Source: Tragulus kanchil (lineage: Eukaryota > Chordata > Mammalia > Artiodactyla > Tragulidae). Taken from it: 64,000 bases of DNA. The stretch spans positions 133,496,831 to 133,560,830 of the forward strand of contig JAIOJX010000002.1 in NCBI GenBank assembly GCA_022376925.1, in the 5' to 3' direction. The position numbers were made by a program, and so were the translations under genes. The notes under the pieces were generated by a model. It worked only from the letters and a program-made list of their open reading frames with translations, searched no databases and was not told the origin of the DNA. Shown piece by piece: positions 56,489 to 64,000 of the stretch (position 1 is its first letter; the number at the start of each line of letters is the position of its first letter).

Positions 56489-56754
56489 AGCCGCATGTAT
56501 ATTTTTGAGTCATGGCTTTGTCTGGACATATGTCCAGGACTGGAATCGCTGAATCATATGGTAGTTCTACTTTGAGTTTTTACTTTTCTTTGGAGATTCC
56601 ATACTGTTTTCCATAATGACTGCACTAATTTACATTTCTGCCAATAGCCTCAGAGGGTTCCCTTTCTCCACACTCTCCAGTATTTGCTATTTGTTGACTT
56701 TTTTTCTTTGTAGACGTTTGAATGACAGCCATTTTGACTGGTGTGAGGTGATAC

Positions 56755-56820
56755 TGTTATAGCCAAACTCCGAGAAACAATCTCACACAGAGTGACAGAG
56801 TGGATAGTGGAGTTCAGTTT
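56755..56820 (-). mobile_element. Solo LTR fragment cut by D19
   Basis: First 66 bases of the LTR at 57921-58354 before the D19 junction. Confidence 0.8.
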
Positions 56821-56834
56821 TAAATTACTCCAAA

Positions 56835-57042
56835 TGGAGTCCACTCTAGCTGGGGCATAAGCTTCTCATTATAGTGGCTTCTTTGTTGTTGAACACAGAC
56901 TCTAGGGTGAATGGGCTTCAGGAGCTGTGGCTCATGGGCTTAGTTGCCACATGGCATTGGAATCGTCCTGGAACAGGGATCAAACCATTGTCCCCTGTAT
57001 TGGCAGGCAGATTCGTAACCACTGGACCACCAGGGGAATCCT
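56835..57042 (-). mobile_element. CHR SINE fragment, D19 copy
   Basis: Part of the 54515 element, beginning at the D19 junction. Confidence 0.8.
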
Positions 57043-57138
57043 GTACTACATCTTCTTTATCTGCCCATCATAAGGTTCACATCTTGGCTTTTGTGAATAG
57101 TACTACTGTGAACATAAGGATGCATGTATATATATATA

Positions 57139-57473
57139 TATATATTTTTTTTTTAAGATTTATTTATTTATTTATTTTGGGCGGGGGTCTGGTTGGGGAG
57201 GGAGGGGAGTGGGTGGGCCACTTCTATTGGTCTTTCATTTCTCTATTTTCATCCGTCTTTGTTCCTTGGCTCCCATGGGCCTCCCATCGCGGTGGCGTCT
57301 GTCACTGCAGAGCGCTGGCTCTGGGCGCATGCACCCCAGAGCTCCGGCTTGGTAATTGGACACATGGGTCCAGCTGCTCCGCGGCACGTGGGATCTTCCC
57401 AGGCCAGGGATCGAATCGGCGCCCCTTACACTGCAAGGCAGTGTCCTTACCCACTGGACCACCAGGGGAAGCC
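57139..57473 (-). mobile_element. Variant SINE with C-rich tail, D19 copy
   Basis: Copy of 55975-56308. Confidence 0.9.
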
Positions 57474-57483
57474 CGCATGTATA

Positions 57484-57653
57484 TTTTTTTTTTTTTTAAA
57501 CTTTTATTTATTTATGTTTGGCTGTGCTGGGTCTTTGTTGATGTGTGGGTTTAGCTGCTCTGCAGTATGTGGGATCTTCCCAAATCAGGGATGGAACCTG
57601 TGTCTCCTGCATTGGCAGACGGGTTCTTATCCACTGAGCCACAAGAGAAGCCC
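57484..57653 (-). mobile_element. Short CHR SINE, D19 copy
   Basis: Copy of 56320-56488. Confidence 0.85.
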
Positions 57654-57920
57654 AGCCGCATGTATATTTTTGAGTCATGGCTTTGTCTGGACATATGTCC
57701 AGGACTGGAATCGCTGAATCATATGGTAGTTCTACTTTGAGTTTTTACTTTTCTTTGGAGATTCCATACTGTTTTCCATAATGACTGCACTAATTTACAT
57801 TTCTGCCAATAGCCTCAGAGGGTTCCCTTTTCTCCACACTCTCCAGTATTTGCTATTTGTTGACTTTTTTTCTTTGTAGACGTTTGAATGACAGCCATTT
57901 TGACTGGTGTGAGGTGATAC

Positions 57921-58354
57921 TGTTATAGCCAAACTCCGAGAAACAATCTCACACAGAGTGACAGAGTGGATAGTGGAGTTCAGTTTATTACATCAACAGA
58001 CCCATTGGGGAATTGCTTCCAACCAAGGAAGCCTGCAACTCACATTTATACTTAAGAGTTTACATGTATAAACCCATGTCTCAAAACCCTTTGAAGTTAT
58101 GTCTGAAAAAAATGTTAGCAATAGATAGTGTTGTGCATATCAGCCACGTGGGGGAAGCTACATCTCTCTGATTCTCGGAGGTCTGGGCCCAATGCAAGGT
58201 CAGCTCTGTTTTTCATTGCTTCATACCTCTGGTATTTCTTTATCTTTAAAATTTCTTGGCACAGAGTCCAAGGCTCACTGAGAGTTAAGGATGCAGTCTT
58301 TCTGTCTAAGACAGAGTCCTTTTATCAAGTTAAAACATTTTTTCTACTCTCACA
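57921..58354 (-). mobile_element. Solo retroviral LTR (434 bp) inside L1
   Basis: TGTTATAGCC ... CTCTCACA is flanked by ATAC on both sides (57917-57920 and 58355-58358), a 4-bp target duplication as expected for gammaretrovirus-like (ERV1) integrases. Removing it rejoins the L1 text GTGAGGTGATACCTCACTGT. On the minus strand a TATAAA (58045-58050) precedes AATAAA (57984-57989). No internal region remains, so it is a solo LTR formed by LTR recombination. Confidence 0.85.
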
Positions 58355-58424
58355 ATACCTCACTGTAGTTTTGATTTGCATTTCTCTAATTATTAGTGAT
58401 GTTGAGTATCTTTTCATGTGCCTG

Positions 58425-58907
58425 CTAGCCATCTGTATGTCTTCCTTGGAGAATGTCCATTACGGTCTCAATATTGATTGAGTTGTTTGTCGCTTTGTTG
58501 TTGAGGTATATAAGTTGTTTGTATATTTTGCAGATTAAACACTTGTCAGTCTCATCATTTGTAAATATTTTCTCAAATTCTGTAGGCTGTCCTTTCTCTG
58601 AATAATTTTGCTGTGCAAAATCTTGCATGTTTGTTCATTTGTTTAATTTTTTTTCGATTACCTTGGGAGATTGACCTAAGAAAACATTAGGATTTATATC
58701 GGAGGGTGGTTTGCTTATGCTCTCTTCTAGGAGTTTTAGAGTGTCATCGCTCATGTTTAAACCTTTAAGCCATTTTGAGTATATTTTTGTGCATTGTGTG
58801 AGGATGCAATCTAACTTCATTGATTTACTTGCAGCTGTCCAACTTTTCCAGAACCACTTGCTGAAGGGACTGCTTTTTCCCATTTTATAATGTTTTACAT
58901 CAATCAT
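58425..58907 (-). pseudogene. L1 ORF2 C-terminal relic
   Basis: Minus-strand frames at 58425-58628 and 58635-58907 encode L1-like protein pieces (FEKIFTNDETDKCLICKIYK in the first). They are separated by a stop, and no methionine-to-stop ORF2 remains. Confidence 0.7.
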
Positions 58908-59050
58908 TTTAAGACTGCACTAATTTACATTTCTGCCAATAGCCTCAGAGGGTTCCCTCTTCTCCACACTCTCCAGTATTTGCTATTTGTTGACTTTTTT
59001 TCTTTGTAGACGTTTGAATGACAGCCATTTTGACTGGTGTGAGGTGATAC

Positions 59051-59484
59051 TGTTATAGCCAAACTCCGAGAAACAATCTCACACAGAGTGACAGAGTGGA
59101 TAGTGGAGTTCAGTTTATTACATCAACAGACCCATTGGGGAATTGCTTCCAACCAAGGAAGCCTGCAACTCACATTTATACTTAAGAGTTTACATGTATA
59201 AACCCATGTCTCAAAACCCTTTGAAGTTATGTCTGAAAAAAATGTTAGCAATAGATAGTGTTGTGCATATCAGCCACGTGGGGGAAGCTACATCTCTCTG
59301 ATTCTCGGAGGTCTGGGCCCAATGCAAGGTCAGCTCTGTTTTTCATTGCTTCATACCTCTGGTATTTCTTTATCTTTAAAATTTCTTGGCACAGAGTCCA
59401 AGGCTCACTGAGAGTTAAGGATGCAGTCTTTCTGTCTAAGACAGAGTCCTTTTATCAAGTTAAAACATTTTTTCTACTCTCACA
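59051..59484 (-). mobile_element. Solo LTR, D20 copy
   Basis: Copy of 57921-58354 with the same ATAC flanks and the same L1 context. Confidence 0.85.
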
Positions 59485-59554
59485 ATACCTCACTGTAGTT
59501 TTGATTTGCATTTCTCTAATTATTAGTGATGTTGAGTATCTTTTCATGTGCCTG

Positions 59555-60037
59555 CTAGCCATCTGTATGTCTTCCTTGGAGAATGTCCATTACGGTCTCA
59601 ATATTGATTGAGTTGTTTGTCGCTTTGTTGTTGAGGTATATAAGTTGTTTGTATATTTTGCAGATTAAACACTTGTCAGTCTCATCATTTGTAAATATTT
59701 TCTCAAATTCTGTAGGCTGTCCTTTCTCTGAATAATTTTGCTGTGCAAAATCTTGCATGTTTGTTCATTTGTTTAATTTTTTTTCGATTACCTTGGGAGA
59801 TTGACCTAAGAAAACATTAGGATTTATATCGGAGGGTGGTTTGCTTATGCTCTCTTCTAGGAGTTTTAGAGTGTCATCGCTCATGTTTAAACCTTTAAGC
59901 CATTTTGAGTATATTTTTGTGCATTGTGTGAGGATGCAATCTAACTTCATTGATTTACTTGCAGCTGTCCAACTTTTCCAGAACCACTTGCTGAAGGGAC
60001 TGCTTTTTCCCATTTTATATTCTTACTTCCTTTGTTG
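59555..60037 (-). pseudogene. L1 ORF2 relic, D20 copy
   Basis: Copy of 58425-58907. After 60018 the L1 continues into sequence absent from copy A (TTCTTACTTCCTTTGTTGAA). Confidence 0.7.
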
Positions 60038-60175
60038 AAGAGGGTTGAGGTTAAGGAGAGGCATAAGGACCGGATTTGTGTTTTCAAAAGATCTTTGATA
60101 GACCATAGGTGTGTGGGTTTATTTTGGGCTCTTTAATATGTTCCATGATCCTAATGGATCAGAATCAATAGAAAA

Positions 60176-60736
60176 GTCTTTTGATCTTTCCACTGGCCAT
60201 TATGCCTCTCCTTACATAATGCTTTCCATTGTTCATGATTTAAAGCCCAAATCCTCATGTGGCCTTGCAAGATTCTTTCTGGCCACACCCTTTCTACTTT
60301 ACTCTCTGCACTTGATTCCCAGGGGCCTTCTTTAGTGAACATTCCACCCTTCTCCTCTTCCAAACCATCTCAGCCCACTGTCCTGCCTGAGTACTTCCTC
60401 TGGTCTCTGAAACTCCTTGCTTACTTGCCTCCCTTCCCTGGTCTGTCTCCCCTATCCCCCAGCAGTCATCAGGCAATGGCTGATGAGAGTCGGAGGGTAA
60501 ATATCCAATGCTCCTCACCTGAGTGGATCATCCTGTCATGTCTTTGGTGTGTCACTGCCTCCCAGTGTGCCCCAGCAGGATAAAACCCACAAGAGGCACT
60601 GGATTGACTGTTAATTTTGTATGCCCACTTGGTTAGGGAATACTTTTGCAGGAGAAACCAATTCTAATCCTATATTGGAAACTGTTTATTCGACTTGCCT
60701 TTCATTGCTGCTGTTACATACCATTACCAGTTCAAG
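60176..60736. other. Non-coding; probable antisense L2 at 60190-60330
   Basis: TTTAAAGCCCAAATCCTCAT and GGCCTTGCAAGATTCTTTCT resemble inverted L2. The rest is unassigned. Confidence 0.4.
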
Positions 60737-60900
60737 GCTGAACCGGTATGTCTAATTACAAACCAGTGCTCTGGGCACATGTGCTCTGCAGTGAGAGAGG
60801 CCACTGCAATGGGAGACCCACACAGGCCAAAGAACAAAGACGGATGAAAATGAATTAAAAAAAAAAAAAAATTAAAGAGGCCAAAATTTAAAATAAATAA
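60737..60900 (+). mobile_element. Variant CHR-like SINE, 5' truncated
   Basis: Starts in the body (TGAACCGGTATGTCTAATTA), then GCAATGGGAGACCCACACAG, an A-run and AAAGAGGCCAAAATTT. The tRNA-like head and its Pol III boxes are missing. Confidence 0.82.
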
Positions 60901-60934
60901 AGAAATGCACCAACCAAATGACATAGACTGGCTG

Positions 60935-62215
60935 AGTGGATACAAAAACAAGACCCATATATATGTTATCTATAATGACCCACTTCACACCAAGTGACAC
61001 TTACAGACTGAGAGTAAAGAGATGGAAGGAGGTATTTCATACAAATGGAAATTATAAGAAAGCTGGAATAGCAATACTCATTATCAGACAAAATAGACTT
61101 TAAAACAAAGACTGTTATAAGAGACAAAGAAGGACAGTACATAATGATCAAGGGTTCAATTCAAGAAGAAGGTATAGCAATTGTAAATATATGTGCACCT
61201 AACATAGGAGCACCTCAATATGTTAGGCAACTACCAACAAATATAAAAGGAGAAATTGACAGTAACACAATAATAATGGGGGACTTTAATACCCCACTTT
61301 CATCAATGGATAGATCATCCAGACAGAAAGTCAATAAGGAAACCCAGGCCTTAAATGACACTTGAGACTAATTGAACTTAATTGATATTTTAAAGCAGCA
61401 GACTACACATTTTTCTCAACTGCACATGGAACCTTCTCTAGGATTGACCACAAGCTGAGCCACAAAGCAAGCCTTGGAAAATTGAAATAATATCAAGCAT
61501 CTTCTCTGATCATAATGCTATGAGATTAGAAATAAACTACAAACATGAAATACAAACATGTGACAGATAAGCAATATGCTACTAAACAACCATTGAATCA
61601 ATGAAGAAATCAAAAAAGAAATAAAAAAATACTGAGAAACAAATGAAAATGAATGCACAACAATCCAAAACTTATGGGATGCAGCAAAAGCAGTTCTAAG
61701 AGGGAAGTTTATAGCAATACAATCTTACCTCAAGAAACAAGAAAAATCTCAAGTAAACAATCTAACCATACACCTAAAATGACTAGAGAAAGAAGAACAA
61801 ACAAAACCTCAGGTTAGTAGAAGGAAGGAAATCATAAACATCAGAGCAGAAATCAATGAAATAGAGACAAAGAAAATAATTGCAAAGATCAGTGAAATGA
61901 AAAGCCGGTTCTGTGTAAAAATAAACAAGACTGATAAATTTTTAGCCAGATTCATCAAGAAAAAAAGGTAAAGGACTCAAATCAGTAAAATTAGAAATGA
62001 AGAAGGAGAAGCTACAACAGACTCTACACAAATTCCAAGAATCATGAGACTAGTATGAACAACTCTATGCCAATAAAATGGACAACCTGGAAGAAATGGA
62101 CAATTTCTTAGAAAGGTATAGTCTCCTTTGACTGAACCAGGAAGAAACAGAAAATATGAACAGACCAATCACAAGCATTGAAATTGAAACCATGATCAAG
62201 AACCTCCCAAAAGAA
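60935..62215 (+). pseudogene. L1 ORF2 endonuclease-to-RT remnant
   Basis: Sense L1 ORF2. The frame at 61144-61365 encodes part of the apurinic-type endonuclease domain, including GDFN (61279-61290) after NIGAPQYVRQL. Downstream, [14 protein letters not shown] and RRKEIINIRAEINEIETKK are the inter-domain region, interrupted by stops. No 5'UTR or ORF1 is seen. It is non-functional. Confidence 0.82.
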
Positions 62216-62218
62216 GGG

Positions 62219-62535
62219 AAGACTGGACAAGAGGTATGGAAAAAGCAACAAGGAAACCTACACTATCATATGTAGTAGAGATTGCCACTGTGATTAAGCT
62301 GTAAGACTAAGGGAACCTACATGGAGACCAAGCATCAACCTAGAGTGGGAGAGGGAAGGGGGAAAAAGGAGGGAGGGTTCAGGAGAGAGGGGTCAGGGAT
62401 TTATCTATGACTGTTTGGGGACTATGTATACCTGAAAACAAGAAAACTCTAAAAACGTGTAACAACTTTGCTGTACACCTGAAGCTAATGCAACATTGTA
62501 AATCAAATATACCCCAATAAAAATTTAAAGAAAAA
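62219..62535 (+). mobile_element. L1 3'UTR end nested in L1 ORF2
   Basis: A G-rich polypurine tract (62345-62400), then TTTGCTGTACACCTGAAGCT and AACATTGTAAATCAAATATA, ending CCCAATAAAAATTTAAAG, the artiodactyl L1 terminus. The flanks AAGAACCTCCCAAAAG and GAAAACCTCCCCCCAAAC look like an imperfect target duplication. ORF2 (PDAFTGEFY) resumes after it. Confidence 0.72.
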
Positions 62536-62544
62536 AGAAAACCT

Positions 62545-63002
62545 CCCCCCAAACAAAAGTTCAGGACCTGATGCCTTCACAGGTGAATTTTATTAAACAT
62601 TTAGAGAAGAGTTGACACCTATCCTTCTGAAATTGTTCCAATTCTTAGAGGAAAACATAGGCAGAACACTCTGACATAAATTACAGCAGAATCTTTTTTA
62701 ATCCATCTCCCAGAATAATGGAAATAAAAGCAAAAATAAAGAAATGGGACCTACTTAAGCTCAAAAGTTTTTGCACAGCAAAGGAAACAATAAACAAAAC
62801 AAAAAGACAATGCACAGACTGGGAGAAAATATTTGCAAATGATGTGACTGATAAAGGACTAGTCTCCAAAATTTACAAACAGTTTATGACACTCAATATC
62901 ATCAAAACAAACAACCTCCTCAAAAAGTGGGTAGATGACCTGAATAGACATTTCTCTAAAGAGAACATACGGGTGGCCAACAGATACATAAAAAATCTAA
63001 AC
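62545..63002 (+). pseudogene. L1 ORF2 pieces: early RT joined to late ORF2
   Basis: 62560-62680 encodes early RT-like sequence (PDAFTGEFY, stop, TFREELTPILLKLFQ). From 62718 the frame encodes late ORF2 ([20 protein letters not shown], then DLNRHFSKENIRVANRY). Most of the RT domain between them is deleted. The last residues of the open frame (to 63065) belong to the D21 copy and are artificial. Confidence 0.8.
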
Positions 63003-63236
63003 GTAAAATTAGAAATGAAGAAGGAGAAGCTACAACAGACTCTACACAAATTCCAAGAATCATGAGACTAGTATGAACAACTCTATGCCAATAAAATGGA
63101 CAACCTGGAAGAAATGGACAATTTCTTAGAAAGGTATAGTCTCCTTTGACTGAACCAGGAAGAAACAGAAAATATGAACAGACCAATCACAAGCATTGAA
63201 ATTGAAACCATGATCAAGAACCTCCCAAAAAAAGGG

Positions 63237-63554
63237 GAAGACTGGACAAGAGGTATGGAAAAAGCAACAAGGAAACCTACACTATCATATGTAGTAGAGA
63301 TTGCCACTGTGATTAAGCTGTAAGACTAAGGGAACCTACATGGAGACCAAGCATCAACCTAGAGTGGGAGAGGGAAGGGGGAAAAAGGAGGGAGGGTTCA
63401 GGAGAGAGGGGTCAGGGATTTATCTATGACTGTTTGGGGACTATGTATACCTGAAAACAAGAAAACTCTAAAAACGTGTAACAACTTTGCTGTACACCTG
63501 AAGCTAATGCAACATTGTAAATCAAATATACCCCAATAAAAATTTAAAGAAAAA
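63237..63554 (+). mobile_element. L1 3'UTR end, D21 copy
   Basis: Copy of 62219-62535. Confidence 0.72.
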
Positions 63555-63563
63555 AGAAAACCT

Positions 63564-64000
63564 CCCCCCAAACAAAAGTTCAGGACCTGATGCCTTCACA
63601 GGTGAATTTTATTAAACATTTAGAGAAGAGTTGACACCTATCCTTCTGAAATTGTTCCAATTCTTAGAGGAAAACATAGGCAGAACACTCTGACATAAAT
63701 TACAGCAGAATCTTTTTTAATCCATCTCCCAGAATAATGGAAATAAAAGCAAAAATAAAGAAATGGGACCTACTTAAGCTCAAAAGTTTTTGCACAGCAA
63801 AGGAAACAATAAACAAAACAAAAAGACAATGCACAGACTGGGAGAAAATATTTGCAAATGATGTGACTGATAAAGGACTAGTCTCCAAAATTTACAAACA
63901 GTTTATGACACTCAATATCATCAAAACAAACAACCTCCTCAAAAAGTGGGTAGATGACCTGAATAGACATTTCTCTAAAGAGAACATACGGGTGGCCAAC
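63564..64000 (+). pseudogene. L1 ORF2 pieces, D21 copy, cut by window end
   Basis: Copy of 62545-62982. It ends in CGGGTGGCCAAC at the window edge. Confidence 0.8.

Larger units (their letters stand above)
55665..57985. repeat. Tandem duplication D19 (period 1165-1170)
   Basis: Copy A is 55665-56820 and copy B 56835-57985. The first 50 bases of copy B lack several bases (CTCCCTAGCTGTGGTGCAT versus CTCTAGCTGGGGCAT). Copy A ends inside the solo LTR. Confidence 0.95.
57783..60018. repeat. Tandem duplication D20 (period 1130)
   Basis: Copy A is 57783-58888 and copy B 58913-60018. One base differs near the copy B start (TTCCCTTTTCTCC versus TTCCCTCTTCTCC). It overlaps D19, so the LTR start exists three times. 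Confidence 0.95.
54365..60175 (-). mobile_element. Long L1 LINE, antisense, with nested insertions
   Basis: Read on the plus strand the antisense L1 landmarks come in order. They are AGTATTCCATTGCATATATG, TCATATGGTAGTTCTACTTT, CCATACTGTTTTCCATAATG, GTGATGTTGAGTATCTTTTC, AGCTGTCCAACTTTTCCAGA and ATAGGTGTGTGGGTTTATTT. Three SINEs and a solo LTR interrupt it, and D18, D19 and D20 duplicate parts. ORF2 is broken. Confidence 0.8.
61985..64000. repeat. Tandem duplication D21 (period about 1019), open at window end
   Basis: Copy A is 61985-63002. Copy B starts at 63003 and runs past the window end. One difference is CCCAAAAGAAGGGAAG versus CCCAAAAAAAGGGGAAG. The join makes a chimeric 115-codon frame. 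Confidence 0.93.

Noticed and set aside
55718..57554. 223- and 226-codon open frames as paralogous proteins
   Set aside because: They translate antisense CHR and variant SINEs inserted in L1, including microsatellite-derived YIYIYIFF. The copy is D19.
62718..63065. 115-codon frame as intact small gene
   Set aside because: It is late L1 ORF2 with an artificial end created at the D21 junction.
1432..64000. A real tandem array or a new amplification mechanism
   Set aside because: Each unit is a different sequence present only twice, ends are unrelated to any shared motif, fillers are patchwork, and mismatches sit near the joins. Assembly error is simpler, though reads are needed to prove it.
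1..64000. Bacterial or viral origin of the window
   Set aside because: Dense mammalian retroposons (MIR, L2, L1, CHR, Bov-tA, BovB) and no prokaryotic-type gene density. Ruminant nuclear DNA fits best.

Overview
The window looks like nuclear DNA of a ruminant (Artiodactyla, Ruminantia). It is full of BovB (RTE-clade) LINE fragments, Bov-tA/Bov-A type SINEs derived from BovB, and CHR-type tRNA-derived SINEs. It also holds older mammalian repeats (L1M, L2, MIR, MaLR/ERVL-like LTRs). I found no convincing protein-coding exon, tRNA, rRNA or CRISPR array. The open frames over 100 codons that I traced are mostly read-throughs of SINEs, L1, BovB or LTRs. Family names come from remembered consensus sequences and were not checked against a database.

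The dominant structure is not biological repeat content but 21 direct duplications of 1.02-1.18 kb. Each is a different sequence present twice in tandem, with the copies abutting or separated by up to about 65 bases. They cover most of the window, cut through repeat boundaries, and overlap to give eight three-copy blocks. Copies are nearly identical, and the differences are often concentrated near the junctions. The simplest reading is a draft assembly in which overlapping contig ends of about 1.1 kb were concatenated instead of merged. Collapsing them removes about 23.1 kb and leaves about 41 kb of real locus.

Layout. 1-7.4 kb: antisense L1M-like LINE with CHR, Bov-tA and a variant CHR-like SINE. 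7.4-14.6 kb: L1M, CHR, Bov-tA, MIR and a HAL1/L1 ORF1-like stretch. 14.6-17.3 kb: two old LTRs of MLT type. 18.2-20.9 kb: a SINE and a BovB ORF2 remnant that keeps YADD. 21.6-22.3 kb: a retroviral LTR with a roughly 50-bp minisatellite beside it. 22.7-29.3 kb: SINEs nested in L1 3' sequence and L1M. 29.3-29.9 kb: an ERV1-like LTR. 30-37 kb: the least repetitive part, with L2/MIR relics. 37-44 kb: Bov-tA, CHR and variant SINEs, one nested with a 16-bp target duplication. 45-51.6 kb: L2 and an MLT1-like LTR split by Bov-tA and BovB. 52.5-60.2 kb: a long antisense L1 carrying several SINEs and a 434-bp solo LTR. 60.7-64 kb: a sense L1 ORF2 remnant with a second L1 3' end inside it.

The most interesting genuinely biological item is the variant CHR-like SINE, with about ten independent insertions in about 41 kb. 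It has perfect Pol III A and B boxes, and two copies share a C-rich 3' extension. No new functional system is visible.
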